Part shown: positions 1-8,724 of the stretch, piece after piece
Layout: each line of letters starts with the position of its first letter
Position numbering within the stretch: position 1 is the stretch's first letter
Source: Bradyrhizobium sp. CSA112
Lineage (GTDB): Bacteria > Pseudomonadota > Alphaproteobacteria > Rhizobiales > Xanthobacteraceae
Assembly (NCBI RefSeq): GCF_029051645.1
Contig: NZ_JAACFS010000041.1
Coordinates: 1 to 64,000 of the forward strand
Direction: 5' to 3'
DNA length: 64,000 nucleotides
The notes under the pieces: generated by a model
Databases searched by the model: none
What the model saw: the letters and a program-made list of their open reading frames with translations, nothing else
Told to the model about the DNA's origin: nothing
Program-made: the position numbers and the translations under genes

Positions 1-33
1 CCGTAACACCATCCATGTGAGGGACGACCGCCC

Positions 34-102
34 GCCTTCCAAGCAAGCCGCGCGAAGCGCGCATTCAACAGCGCCGTAGCAAGCGCGGCTTGCTTGGAGG
101 GC
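34..102. repeat. Intergenic inverted repeat with 15-bp perfect arms
   Basis: A perfect 15-bp arm (39-53, beginning CCAAGCAAGCC) pairs with its reverse complement at 83-97. Pairing extends to 34/102 with one mismatch. The spacer is about 29 bp. It lies upstream of the first gene and would fold into a long hairpin. It has no T-run, so it is not an obvious terminator. It is probably an intergenic palindromic element like those elsewhere in the window, but its sequence differs from them. Confidence 0.6.
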
Positions 103-149
103 AGACCGGGCCCGTTACCCCATCTACATGATCGCCGAGGGGGCTCGCC

Positions 150-662
150 ATGTTTCCGGAAGAAGAATCGGAGAAGAGAAAAACCAAAGCCGTCTCCCTC
201 GGCAAACCCGCCACCGGCCAATGCCTGTGCGGCAAGGTCGCCTTCGAGATCGACGTGCCGGCGCGCTGGGCCTGGCACGATCATTCACCGTCAAGCCGCC
301 GCGCCCACGGCGCGGCCTATGCCACCTATGTCGGAAGCTGGAAAAAGCGCTTTCGTATCACGAAGGGCAAGACCAGCCTTACACGGTACGAAGACGAGGC
401 CACCAAGACCGTACGCAGTTTCTGCTCGCACTGCGGCACGCCCATTGCCTACGAACGCCCACGCTCGCCGCATATGATCAACATTCCTCGCGCGCTGTTT
501 TCGGGCCGCACCGGGCGGCAGCCGCTCTATCACATCGCGATCGAGGAATTGCAGGAATGGGCCTACACCGGCGAGCCGCTGGTGCCGCTGAAAGGATATC
601 CAGGCGTGGTCTGGCAGCGTTCGAAAAAGAAGAAGCGCGCGGACCGTGAAGGAATGGTCTAG
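150..662 (+). CDS. GFA-family (CENP-V/Gfa fold) protein with incomplete zinc motif
   Basis: This 170-residue protein has the two outer Cys signatures of the glutathione-dependent formaldehyde-activating (GFA) fold: CLCG near residue 26 and CSHCGTP near residue 91. The middle CHCxxCR motif, which supplies further zinc ligands in most family members, reads HDHSPSSRR here, so those cysteines are missing. It may bind one zinc ion or be a non-catalytic relative. The N-terminus is charged and the C-terminus is lysine/arginine rich. No enzymatic activity should be assumed, since most GFA proteins are not formaldehyde enzymes. The family call is firm and the function unknown. Confidence 0.75.
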   Translation: MFPEEESEKRKTKAVSLGKPATGQCLCGKVAFEIDVPARWAWHDHSPSSRRAHGAAYATYVGSWKKRFRITKGKTSLTRYEDEATKTVRSFCSHCGTPIAYERPRSPHMINIPRALFSGRTGRQPLYHIAIEELQEWAYTGEPLVPLKGYPGVVWQRSKKKKRADREGMV

Positions 663-976
663 AGCGTGGACCCACTACGCGCAGCCAGCCATAGCCGGAT
701 GGATGTGAGCTGGACGAAGGCGATAAGGGGCTTGAATCACGGCAAGACAGTCCGGCTCAATGTGGCGCGCCAAGGAGCGGGTCGGACGCTATGCACCCGA
801 AAGCGGAGTTATTATGCTCACCCTGAGCTTTGTCGTTCTTGACCCGGCTCGGACATCACCCTCCGGCCTCTAGCCACGCGCATGCCCTGAGTTCGCCCTA
901 GGCGATTCGATCGTCACAGCCGTCCAACAAAGTGCTAGGCTGCTTAGGCGTATCAACTATCTTGAGGCTGGACGAG
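663..976. other. Intergenic stretch with no recognisable feature
   Basis: This gap of about 314 bp lies between two convergent genes. I found no coding frame with a plausible start, no terminator with a T-run and no RNA gene in it. Confidence 0.5.
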
Positions 977-1468
977 TCACCTGCGGAATAGTCCGCCCAC
1001 CACACCCCCCACAACGCCGTGCACCGCGCCGCCGATCGCGCCGATTGGACCGCCGACACCACGCGAATGGCGAGTACGGCTCCCAGCGCGACGACGGTCT
1101 TGATGACCAGATTTGCTAGCCTCTGCCGCGGCGTCCGTTAGTACCCTGTGCTGGGCGGCGTTGAGGAAGCCAGTCGTAGGGTAGCCGTGCTCCTCCTGCC
1201 AGCGCGCGATGACGGCGCGAGTCGATTCGTCGAACTTCCCATTGACCTTGGTCTTGAACCCGAGCTTGGTTAGCCCACGTTGCACTCCACGACGCTTTGC
1301 CTTGGTGAGGCCGATCTGTTCCTCGGTCTCCTGAGTCGCTTCGTCGGTAGCTATTGTCGTTTCGGCGGGTGCCAACGTTTCGCGAGGCGTGCTGCTCAGA
1401 CCAGCCTTAGCAAAGTGCGCGCTGTCGACGATCGCTAGGATACACAATGCTAGGATCAAGGCGCGCAT
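977..1468 (-). CDS. Secreted peptidoglycan-binding-domain protein
   Basis: The frame is open further upstream, but the ATG at 1468 is preceded by GGAAAGG at good spacing and begins a typical signal peptide (MRALILALCILAIVDSAHFA). The mature protein has one PG_binding_1-like domain at about residues 55-110, with the helix pattern GVQRGLTKLGF, a central NGKFDESTRAVI stretch and QEEHGYPTTG. A basic linker follows, then a Gly/Val-rich tail ending GGVVGGLFRR. That tail could be a membrane-interacting or glycine-zipper segment. It probably acts in the cell envelope. No catalytic domain is attached, so it would bind murein without cutting it. The length is 163 residues. Confidence 0.7.
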   Translation of the reverse strand: MRALILALCILAIVDSAHFAKAGLSSTPRETLAPAETTIATDEATQETEEQIGLTKAKRRGVQRGLTKLGFKTKVNGKFDESTRAVIARWQEEHGYPTTGFLNAAQHRVLTDAAAEASKSGHQDRRRAGSRTRHSRGVGGPIGAIGGAVHGVVGGVVGGLFRR

Positions 1469-1764
1469 GACCTTTCCTTCGCCCTCAAGTCTGCCGATCG
1501 TTCGGTCTAGAAAGTAAAGATACACCGCGCCGTCCTGAACTATCAACGTCCGACGGCGCCACTCCGCTTCGTCGCGGGGGTAACTGTTGCCCGCGGCACA
1601 CGGTTCCCTAGCCTCGCGCCGATTGTTACGCCGCATTGCACGCGGGGGCACGGGATCGGCGCATCGCCCTTGGAGCTTAGAGACGTCTAGAGCCGGCGCC
1701 GCCGAGGTCAGCATCTGGACCCAAAGCGGACCAAGGGCGCGGGCTACATATTTCGCGGGGCTCC

Positions 1765-2925
1765 TTACGACGCTAGGCTTCGCATTTCAGTAATCAGGTC
1801 GGACTTGCCTTCGAAGCCGATGCCAGGAAGCTCCGGCATGTTGATATGCCCGGCTTCCACCCGTACCCCATCGGGGAATCCCCCGTACGGTTGGAACAGA
1901 TCGGGATATGATTCATTACCGCCGAGCCCGAGCCCCGCTGCGATGTTGAGCGACATTTGGTGTCCGCCGTGTGGAATGCAGCGGCTCCACGACCAGCCGT
2001 AGCTCTTCAACATTTCCAGCGTGCGCAAATACTCGACCAGCCCGTAGCTCAGCGCGCAGTCGAACTGCAGCCAGTCCCGATCTGGCCGCATGCCGCCGTA
2101 GCGGATCAGGTTGCGGGCATCTTGCATCGAGAACAGGTTTTCGCCGGTGGCCATCGGGCCGGGATAGTGCTCGGCCAGCTTCGCTTGCAACTCATAATCC
2201 AGCGGATCGCCAGCTTCCTCGTACCAAAACAGATCGTATTGGCGCAGCGCCTTCGCATAAGCCACCGCAGTATCGAGATCGAAGCGGCCGTTGGCGTCGA
2301 CGGCGAGCTTGCAGCCCGCAGGTAACATCTTCAAAACGGTTTCGATGCGCTTGCAGTCGTCAGCCAGCGGCGCACCGCCGATCTTCATCTTCACGACCGT
2401 GTAGCCGCGGTCGAGATACCCTTGCATCTCCGCTGCCAGGCCTTCGAGGCCCTTGCCTGGATAGTAGTAACCGCCGGCCGCATAGACGAAGACACGCGGG
2501 TTGGCCTGCACTTTGGCGCGTTCCGCCAAGAGTCGAAACAGGGGCTTGCTCGCAATCTTGGCGACGGCGTCCCACACCGCCATATCGATCGTGCCGATGG
2601 CGACCGAACGCTCGCCATGTCCGCCCGGCTTCTCGTTAGTGAACATGGCCGCCCAGATTTTGCCGGGGTCCAGAAGGCCACCTTCGTCAAGCAGGCTGTC
2701 CGGCGCAGCCGTCAGCACGCGCGGCGCGAAACGCTCGCGGATCAACCCTCCCTGCCCGTAGCGACCGTTCGAGTTGAAACCGTAGCCGATGACTGGCCGG
2801 CCATCGCGGATGACGTCGGTGACTACGGCAACCAGACTCAGCGTCATCTTCGAAAAGTCGATGAAGGCGTTGGCGATGGGAGAAGATATCGGAGCGGTAC
2901 GCTCCCGGATGTCGACAATGCGCAT
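1765..2925 (-). CDS. tarD: D(-)-tartrate dehydratase (enolase superfamily)
   Basis: This 386-residue mandelate racemase/enolase-superfamily enzyme has the KMK base motif (VVKMKIGG, near residue 180), metal ligands in VDANG, YEEAGD and TGENLF, and a catalytic His in PHGGHQM. From memory, the whole chain, including GFNSNGRYGQGG and NEKPGGHGERS, matches the biochemically and structurally characterised D-tartrate dehydratase of Bradyrhizobium japonicum, which converts D-tartrate to oxaloacetate. It follows a Bug-type receptor gene by 38 bp on the same strand, with a divergent LysR gene beyond, giving an uptake-catabolism-regulator module. All expected active-site residues are visible. What would change the call is a closer match to another acid-sugar dehydratase. 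Confidence 0.88.
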   Translation of the reverse strand: MRIVDIRERTAPISSPIANAFIDFSKMTLSLVAVVTDVIRDGRPVIGYGFNSNGRYGQGGLIRERFAPRVLTAAPDSLLDEGGLLDPGKIWAAMFTNEKPGGHGERSVAIGTIDMAVWDAVAKIASKPLFRLLAERAKVQANPRVFVYAAGGYYYPGKGLEGLAAEMQGYLDRGYTVVKMKIGGAPLADDCKRIETVLKMLPAGCKLAVDANGRFDLDTAVAYAKALRQYDLFWYEEAGDPLDYELQAKLAEHYPGPMATGENLFSMQDARNLIRYGGMRPDRDWLQFDCALSYGLVEYLRTLEMLKSYGWSWSRCIPHGGHQMSLNIAAGLGLGGNESYPDLFQPYGGFPDGVRVEAGHINMPELPGIGFEGKSDLITEMRSLAS

Positions 2926-2963
2926 GAGAAGGATGTCCGTATCGGAGGATGGAGGGCGGAAGC

Positions 2964-3926
2964 TTAATCGGCGTATTGGCCGACTGCGGTGATCATCGGA
3001 CGCCAGCGGTCAATCTCGCTCTTCAGCGTTTCACGAAGGATTTGCGGCGTTGCCTTGTCCGGCGTCGGATCGGTCGCGATATCCGCGAACCTGCTGGCCA
3101 GCGCCGGATTTTTGAGCGCCTCGGCCAAGGCTTTGGTTAGCACCTGCACGATAGAATCGGGCGTTTTCGCCGGCACATAGATACCGTGCCAAACGCTGAT
3201 CTCCATACCAGGCAGGCCGGCCTCGGCCGAGGTGGGCACGTTAGGCATCGATGGCAGCCGCTTGGCGCTGGTGACGGCGTAAGACTTCACGCTGTTGGCC
3301 TGGACCAGCGGCGCGGCGGTCGTGGCTTGTTCGCACCCAAGATCTATCTGCTTCCCCATCAGCGCCTGAAGAACCGGGCCGCCTCCGCGGAATGGAACGA
3401 CGTTCATCTGCTTCTGAACAGCCGCCATGAATAGCATACCGCAAAGCTGCGACGCCGCACCCAGGCCCGAATGCGCGAAGGTGACGTGATCGCCTCGGGC
3501 CTTGATGTCTGCAATGACTTCGGCCAGCGTATTCGGGGCGTAGTCCGGGCGCGCAATGATTGCCATGTTGGCATCGGACACGACGCCGACAGGCTTCAGG
3601 TCGGTGGTCGGATCGAACGGAAGCTTCCGATACAGCGTGACGGCTGTGGCCAGTCCGAGATGATGAAGTAGAAGCGTATAGCCGTCGGGCTCAGCACGGA
3701 CGACCCGATTGCTGCCCAGAGTGCCGCCCGCGCCGGCGACGTTCTCGACAATCACCTGCTGTCCGAGCAGACGGCCCATGTTCTCGGCCGTCACGCGCGC
3801 CACGGTGTCGGTAGGGCCTCCGGCGGCAAAAGGCACGATCATGGTGATGGGCCGCTTGGGGAAATCCTGGGCGATCGCTGCAGACGCTGTCAAGAACAGC
3901 AAAGAAGCACACACAACCGCACGCAT
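2964..3926 (-). CDS. Bug-family periplasmic solute receptor (TctC-like), probably for tartrate
   Basis: This 320-residue protein has a signal peptide (SLLFLTASAAIAQ) and the Bug/TctC hallmarks PKRPITMIVPFAAGGPTD at the N-terminus and a PDGYTLL loop. Such receptors normally feed a TctA-TctB membrane pair, but no membrane partner adjoins this one. It therefore either uses TctAB encoded elsewhere (a set lies at 10.1-12.1 kb) or acts as a sensor. It is the first gene of a two-gene leftward unit with tarD, so D-tartrate is a sensible ligand guess. The ligand is inferred from context only. Confidence 0.8.
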   Translation of the reverse strand: MRAVVCASLLFLTASAAIAQDFPKRPITMIVPFAAGGPTDTVARVTAENMGRLLGQQVIVENVAGAGGTLGSNRVVRAEPDGYTLLLHHLGLATAVTLYRKLPFDPTTDLKPVGVVSDANMAIIARPDYAPNTLAEVIADIKARGDHVTFAHSGLGAASQLCGMLFMAAVQKQMNVVPFRGGGPVLQALMGKQIDLGCEQATTAAPLVQANSVKSYAVTSAKRLPSMPNVPTSAEAGLPGMEISVWHGIYVPAKTPDSIVQVLTKALAEALKNPALASRFADIATDPTPDKATPQILRETLKSEIDRWRPMITAVGQYAD

Positions 3927-4015
3927 GAATATCTCCCAGGATCAATTTTTTGATCCACGCAATGTAGATGAAACTGCCGACTTGTCAGCCATCTCAGAAA
4001 TGGTAAATTTTCACC

Positions 4016-4042
4016 TCAGACATTCTCATCTAAGATGTCTGA
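4016..4042. promoter_or_regulatory. LysR-type operator in the tarD/lysR divergent promoter
   Basis: A perfect 8-bp inverted repeat, TCAGACAT (4016-4023) and ATGTCTGA (4035-4042), is separated by 11 bp. It lies 20 bp before the LysR start and about 90 bp before the receptor gene's start. The layout fits an autoregulated LysR recognition site in a divergent promoter. The flanking DNA is locally AT-richer than the genes. Confidence 0.6.
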
Positions 4043-4062
4043 ATCTGACGGCAGGACAGATC

Positions 4063-4983
4063 ATGCGAAATTTCGATCCCGTTTCGTTGCGGCTGTTCAT
4101 CGCGGTCTGCGAGGAACGCAACATCGCCACAGCCGCCCGGCGCGAGGCGATCGTGCCGTCCGCGGTGAGCAAGCGCATCAGCCAGATGGAGGAAGCCGCA
4201 GGCGTCACCTTGCTCGAACGCGGCAGGCGCGGCGTTGCGGTGACGGCGGCGGGGGAGGTGCTGTGCCGCTATGCGCGGGAATCGCTGCAATTGCTCGACC
4301 GGATGCAGGCAGAACTGGGAGCGTTTGCAGAGGGAGTGCAAGGTCACGTGCGTGTCTTCGGCAGTAAATCGGCGGTGGCGCAATTCCTGCCGGAAGATAT
4401 CAGCCTGTTCGCGCAACGCTATCTCGACGTACGCGTCAGCCTGGAGGAACGCGAAATCTGGGAAGTGGTGCGCGGCGTTGAGGAAGGGCGCGCCGATATC
4501 GGAGTGTGTTGGGACGCCGTCGACATGCGCGGCCTGCGGACCTTGCCATATCACCGCGACCATCTTGCGGTAGTCGTCCATCCCGCCCATCCATTGGCGA
4601 GAAAACGTTCTGTCTCCTTCGTCGACACGATTGACTACGAGCATGTCGACATCGTCGCCCGCAGCATCATGCAGACGACCCAGCGCAGTGCTGCGGCCGC
4701 CGCCGGCAAGCAGATGCGCTACCGCATCCAGGTCTCGACCGTGGACGCCGCTTACCGGATCGTGGCGGCCCAATTGGCAGTGGCGATTGTACCCGCTGAG
4801 GAGGCGAGCGCGATTCAGCAGGCGCTGGGGCTCAAGGTGATCCCCCTCAGCGATAAATGGGCCAAGCGCCAGTTCGTCGTTTTAGTGCGTGAGAAAGGCC
4901 TGAGCCTACCGGCGCAATTGTTGGTTCAGAGTCTATCTTCTTCCGAAGGCATTCAACCGCGTCGGTCGGGTCGCTCTAAATAG
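4063..4983 (+). CDS. LysR-family regulator of the tartrate module
   Basis: The frame opens far upstream, but the ATG at 4063, after AGGA, gives a normal LysR N-terminus (MRNFDPVSLRLFIAVCEE). The winged helix-turn-helix covers about residues 5-65, with the motif AARREAIVPSAVSKRISQMEEAAG. A periplasmic-binding-protein-like effector domain follows, for a usual total of 306 residues. It diverges from the Bug receptor/tarD pair, and a 27-bp palindrome lies between them. It probably senses tartrate or a related acid and activates leftward transcription while controlling itself. The effector is inferred. Confidence 0.8.
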   Translation: MRNFDPVSLRLFIAVCEERNIATAARREAIVPSAVSKRISQMEEAAGVTLLERGRRGVAVTAAGEVLCRYARESLQLLDRMQAELGAFAEGVQGHVRVFGSKSAVAQFLPEDISLFAQRYLDVRVSLEEREIWEVVRGVEEGRADIGVCWDAVDMRGLRTLPYHRDHLAVVVHPAHPLARKRSVSFVDTIDYEHVDIVARSIMQTTQRSAAAAAGKQMRYRIQVSTVDAAYRIVAAQLAVAIVPAEEASAIQQALGLKVIPLSDKWAKRQFVVLVREKGLSLPAQLLVQSLSSSEGIQPRRSGRSK

Positions 4984-5412
4984 TCTCGTATCGCGCACGC
5001 CGTTCGGAGCACATTCCAACGGGTAAAGAAGCGGTCCAGCGTCCGCTTCTGTGAGCCTTTGCGACATCGGGCTATGTCCGCTATTCAGCCGCTGTTGAGG
5101 GTTGAGCGGACATCAGTCAGTCGCTTAATGAGTACACGGCCTGGAGCGGGATGAGGCCGTGACGGACCATCTCGTGCCTCGGACGCAAGCTGCCTGAGTG
5201 CTGCGAGCCGGGTCCCATTCTACTTTGCATGGGGTTGTTTTCGCGTTTTTTTATCCGGGTCCCGCGGTGTGCCGCTGCCGCGCTGCACGGCGTCGGGGAC
5301 ACGGAAAATGCTTGTGCAGAGCAGCCATGACCGCGATCCATTGCTTACGCGCGCCAAGTTTGGTCATCTGCCTCCACCCCGCACGTCAACGAAGCGGCGG
5401 GCGGGAGGAAAC
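4984..5412. other. Long intergenic region with small inverted repeats
   Basis: This region of about 430 bp has no convincing gene. It holds two short perfect inverted repeats: AGAAGCGG/CCGCTTCT (5027-5034 and 5043-5050) and ATGTCCGC/GCGGACAT (5074-5081 and 5106-5113). An interspersed repeat follows at 5201-5304. The first hairpin lacks a T-run, so termination is unproven. The start of the next gene is set by GGAGGAA just before 5413, although its frame is open from 5269. Confidence 0.5.
5201..5304. repeat. Interspersed palindromic repeat, family B (copy 1)
   Basis: This copy contains GAGCCGGGTCCCAT on the left and a right end GCTGCACGGCGTCGGGGACACGG. Both closely match the element at 12201-12296. 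It is more degenerate than that copy, with a disrupted central stem and a T-rich insertion. Confidence 0.55.
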
Positions 5413-7077
5413 ATGAAAAACAAGATCACCGGGCGTTCCGCATTCCTCGCATTGCTGAAGGACGAGGGCATCACGCATCTGTTCGGTAATCCCGGCACCA
5501 CCGAACTGCCGATCATGCACGCGCTGAAGGACCATCCGGACCTCACCTATGTGATGGCGATGCAGGAGAGTCTCGTCGTCGCCATAGCCGACGGCTTCAG
5601 CCGCGCCTCGGGCAAGCTCGTCGCCTGCAACGTCCATGTCGCGCCTGGCCTCGGCAACGCCATGGGCTCGCTCTACAACGCAAGCTTTACCGGCACGCCC
5701 CTGATCCTGACCGCCGGCCAGCAGGAGCAGGGCCACGGCCTCACCGAGCCGGTGCTCTACGGCCCGCTGGTGCGGATGGCGGAGCCCTTGGTGAAATGGG
5801 CAGTCGAGGTGACGCGGCTGGAGGACCTGCCGCGGATTGTGCGCCGCGCCGCCAAGATCGCGACCACGCCGCCCACTGGACCGGTGTTCATCTCGCTGCC
5901 TGGCGACATCCTCAATACCGAAGCCGGCATCGACCTCGGCCGGTCGACCCGGGTCGATACCCGCGTCAAACCGTCGGACGAATCGCTGCAGGCGCTCACC
6001 GCGCGCATCCTCAAGGCGGAGCGGCCGGTGATCATCGTCGGCGACGAGATCGTCAAAAGCGACGCCTTGCAGGAGGCGGCGCAACTGGCGGAAACGCTGG
6101 GCTGTCCGGCATACCAGTCGTCGACGCCCTATGGCGCATATTTCCTGTCGGAAAGCCCGTGTTTTATGGGAGCGCTGGCGCGCATCCAGAAGATCGCGCG
6201 CGACACGCTGTCACCCTACGATCTCATCATTGCGCTCGGTGGCGATCCCTTGCGGATGTCGGTTTACAGCGAGACCGATCCGCTGCCGGACGGGCTTTCG
6301 ATCGTACAGGTCGGCCTGGTCGATTGGGATCTCGCCAAGAATTACAGCGCCGAGATCGCGCTCAAAGCTGACGTGAGGGAAACCCTGCGCGCGCTGGTCC
6401 CGGCGCTGAAGGCTGCCGGCGGCAGCGCGCTTCAAGCGCGCGCAAGACAGGGATTGGACGCGCTGGCGTCGAAGAACTGGACGGCCAGGCGCCAGCCGCT
6501 GGTCGAACAGATATTGAAGCACGCCAACACCTCGCCGATCGATCCCGACTGGCTGGCGTTGCAGGTGGTCGAGGCAATGCCCGATAACGCGATCCTGGTC
6601 GATGAGGGGCTGACGTCGTCACGGCAAATCATCGCGCTGCGTCCTCATCGCGACCGCTACGGCTATCACGCGCTGGCCTCGGGCGGCATCGGCTGGGGAT
6701 TGCCGGCTTCCGTCGGCGTCAGCCTCGCCAATCCGGAGCGGCCCGTCGTGTGTTACTCCGGCGACGGCAGTTCGATGTATTCGATTCAGTCGCTGTGGAC
6801 GGCGGCCAACCACAAGCTGCCGCTGACCTTCGTGATCGTCAACAATGGCGGCTACCGCATCATCAAGCAGCGGCTGCTCGCCTTTCACGGCGACGATCAC
6901 TATGTCGGCATGGATTTCGTCGATCCACCGGTGGATTTCACCGGCGTCGCGAAATCGCTCGGACTGGAAGCGACGAAGGTGACCGATCCCGGCCAGCTCA
7001 AATCGGTCTTGTCCTCCGCCTTCAGCCGGCCGGGAGCAAAACTGATCGAGGTCGTGGTGAGCAATTCGGTGAATTGA
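5413..7077 (+). CDS. Thiamine-diphosphate-dependent decarboxylase (benzoylformate decarboxylase-like)
   Basis: This 554-residue enzyme has three ThDP-family domains. The N-terminal Pyr domain carries the activating-Glu motif GNPGTTELPIM. A central Rossmann-like domain covers about residues 190-330. The C-terminal PP domain has GDGSSMYSIQ followed at the proper distance by IVNNGGYRII (the GDG...NN cofactor motif). The start at 5413 follows GGAGGAA. This architecture is shared by benzoylformate decarboxylase, acetolactate synthase and oxalyl-CoA decarboxylase. The ELPIM context resembles benzoylformate decarboxylase most. The substrate is unresolved. It is monocistronic, and a flavin monooxygenase gene converges on it. 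Confidence 0.75.
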   Translation: MKNKITGRSAFLALLKDEGITHLFGNPGTTELPIMHALKDHPDLTYVMAMQESLVVAIADGFSRASGKLVACNVHVAPGLGNAMGSLYNASFTGTPLILTAGQQEQGHGLTEPVLYGPLVRMAEPLVKWAVEVTRLEDLPRIVRRAAKIATTPPTGPVFISLPGDILNTEAGIDLGRSTRVDTRVKPSDESLQALTARILKAERPVIIVGDEIVKSDALQEAAQLAETLGCPAYQSSTPYGAYFLSESPCFMGALARIQKIARDTLSPYDLIIALGGDPLRMSVYSETDPLPDGLSIVQVGLVDWDLAKNYSAEIALKADVRETLRALVPALKAAGGSALQARARQGLDALASKNWTARRQPLVEQILKHANTSPIDPDWLALQVVEAMPDNAILVDEGLTSSRQIIALRPHRDRYGYHALASGGIGWGLPASVGVSLANPERPVVCYSGDGSSMYSIQSLWTAANHKLPLTFVIVNNGGYRIIKQRLLAFHGDDHYVGMDFVDPPVDFTGVAKSLGLEATKVTDPGQLKSVLSSAFSRPGAKLIEVVVSNSVN

Positions 7078-7087
7078 TGCAAGATCC

Positions 7088-7181
7088 ATCAACGTCATTG
7101 CGAGGAGCATAGCGACGAAGCAATCCATTCTTCCTTTGTGGCCCGATGGATTGCTTCGCTGCGCTCGCAATGACGGTTGAT
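7088..7181. repeat. Interspersed palindromic repeat, family A (copy 1)
   Basis: The outer arms GTCATTGCGAG (7094-7104) and CTCGCAATGAC (7164-7174), and the inner arms CGAAGCAATCCAT (7116-7128) and ATGGATTGCTTCG (7146-7158), form one long imperfect hairpin. It sits between two convergent genes. The same sequence recurs at 19566-19650. Confidence 0.85.
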
Positions 7182-7193
7182 AGATCTGCGCTT

Positions 7194-8582
7194 CTACTCC
7201 GCCGTCGTCGCCCTCGGCTTGACCCGATACCGGCTCGCCGGATGCTGCTCCGTCAACCGCGCTCGGCCTTTGCCGAACAGCTTCTCCCGCAATGTGCCCT
7301 TCGCATACGCACTCTTGTACCGCCCGCGCTTTGTCAGCTCCGGCACCAGCATATCGGCGATATCTTCGAAATCGCCGGGTGAGGTGGCGAACGCAACATT
7401 GAGGCCGTCGACGTCGGTCTCTTCGAACCAGGCCTCGATATCGTCGGCGACCTTCTCGGGTGTGCCGACCACGACCGGCCCGGCGCCGCCGATGCCGACA
7501 TGCTCGACGACCTCGCGCACGGTCCAGACCCTATCAGGATCGGCGCGCGTGACGTTGTCGAGCGCGGTTCGGCCGGCATCGTTCTGGATGTGACGCACCT
7601 GCTGGTCGAGGTCGTAGCTCGAGAAATCGACACCCATCCAGCCCGACATCAAGGCCAGCGCGCCCTCGGGAGCGATGTGCGCGCGATAGTCGGCGTATTT
7701 CGCTTTCGCCTCGCCCTCGGTGCGGCCGAGAATGATCGTCATCATGGAGAACATCAGGATCTCGGCCGGATTGCGCCCGACTTCCTTCGCCAGCGCGCGG
7801 ATCGCCGCCACGCGCGGTCCGATGATTTTGGCCGACGGCCCGGACATGAACACGCATTCGGCGTGATGCGCCGCGAACTGCCGTCCGCGCGGCGAGGTGC
7901 CGGCCTGGTACAGCACCGGCGTGCGCTGCGGCGACGGCTCGCTCAGGTGGATCGCGTTGAGCCGGTAGTTGGTGCCTTCATGCTGGATGCGATGCACTTT
8001 CGACGGATCGGCGAAGATGCCGCGCGTACGGTCACGCAGCACGGCGTCGTCCTCCCAGCTTCCTTCCCAGAGCTTGTAGACCAACTCCATATATTCGTCG
8101 GCGACGTCATAGCGGTCGTCATGCGCGGTCTGCCTGTCCTTGCCAGCGCCGCGGGCCGCGCTGTCGAGATAGCCGGTCACCACGTTCCAGCCGATGCGGC
8201 CCTCGGTCAGGTGGTCGAGCGTCGACATTCTCCGCGCAAACGGATAGGGCGGCTCGAACGAGAGATTGCTGGTGACGCCGAAGCCGAGATTTTGCGTGAC
8301 CGCGGCCATCGCGGGGATCAGCATCAGCGGCTCGTTGGCCGGCGTCTGTGCGGCGTTGCGCAGCGCCGCGGCCGGGCTGCTGCCGAACACGTCATAGACG
8401 CCGAGCACGTCGGCGAGAAACAGCCCGTCGAACCGGCCACGCTCCAGCGTTTTCGCCAGATCGAGCCAATAGGGCAGGCGGTTGTAGCCGAGGGTGCGGT
8501 CGCGCGGATGGGTCCAGAGCCCCGGCGATTGATGCGCCACGCAGTTCATGGCGAAGGCATTGAGCCGGATTTGCTTTGTCAT
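7194..8582 (-). CDS. NtaA/SnaA/DszA-family FMN-dependent monooxygenase
   Basis: This 462-residue luciferase-like (LLM) flavin monooxygenase has family-typical segments: RFDGLFLADVLG near residue 50, EPPYPFARRMSTLDHLTEGRIGWNVVTGY near residues 110-140, and QAGTSPRGRQFAAHHAE in the FMN phosphate region. Members of this branch oxidise nitrilotriacetate, dibenzothiophene sulfone, dimethyl sulfide and related compounds using reduced FMN from a separate reductase. No reductase gene is adjacent. The substrate cannot be told from sequence. It converges with the ThDP decarboxylase across a family A repeat. Confidence 0.82.
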   Translation of the reverse strand: MTKQIRLNAFAMNCVAHQSPGLWTHPRDRTLGYNRLPYWLDLAKTLERGRFDGLFLADVLGVYDVFGSSPAAALRNAAQTPANEPLMLIPAMAAVTQNLGFGVTSNLSFEPPYPFARRMSTLDHLTEGRIGWNVVTGYLDSAARGAGKDRQTAHDDRYDVADEYMELVYKLWEGSWEDDAVLRDRTRGIFADPSKVHRIQHEGTNYRLNAIHLSEPSPQRTPVLYQAGTSPRGRQFAAHHAECVFMSGPSAKIIGPRVAAIRALAKEVGRNPAEILMFSMMTIILGRTEGEAKAKYADYRAHIAPEGALALMSGWMGVDFSSYDLDQQVRHIQNDAGRTALDNVTRADPDRVWTVREVVEHVGIGGAGPVVVGTPEKVADDIEAWFEETDVDGLNVAFATSPGDFEDIADMLVPELTKRGRYKSAYAKGTLREKLFGKGRARLTEQHPASRYRVKPRATTAE

Positions 8583-8724
8583 GATTGGCGCCTTCCAATG
8601 GTGGCATGGCTATTGCATTTTAGCAGAGCTCCGCGCGATCGTGCCACTTCCGGCAGGCAGCGTATCCCGGTAATCAGGTCGACAGAATAGCTGCATCGAT
8701 AGAGCCCAGCGAAAGGAAAAATTC

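Noticed and set aside
5027..5050. AGAAGCGG/CCGCTTCT hairpin as a terminator for the LysR gene
   Set aside because: It is placed suitably but has no T-run, so I left it as an inverted repeat within the intergenic description.
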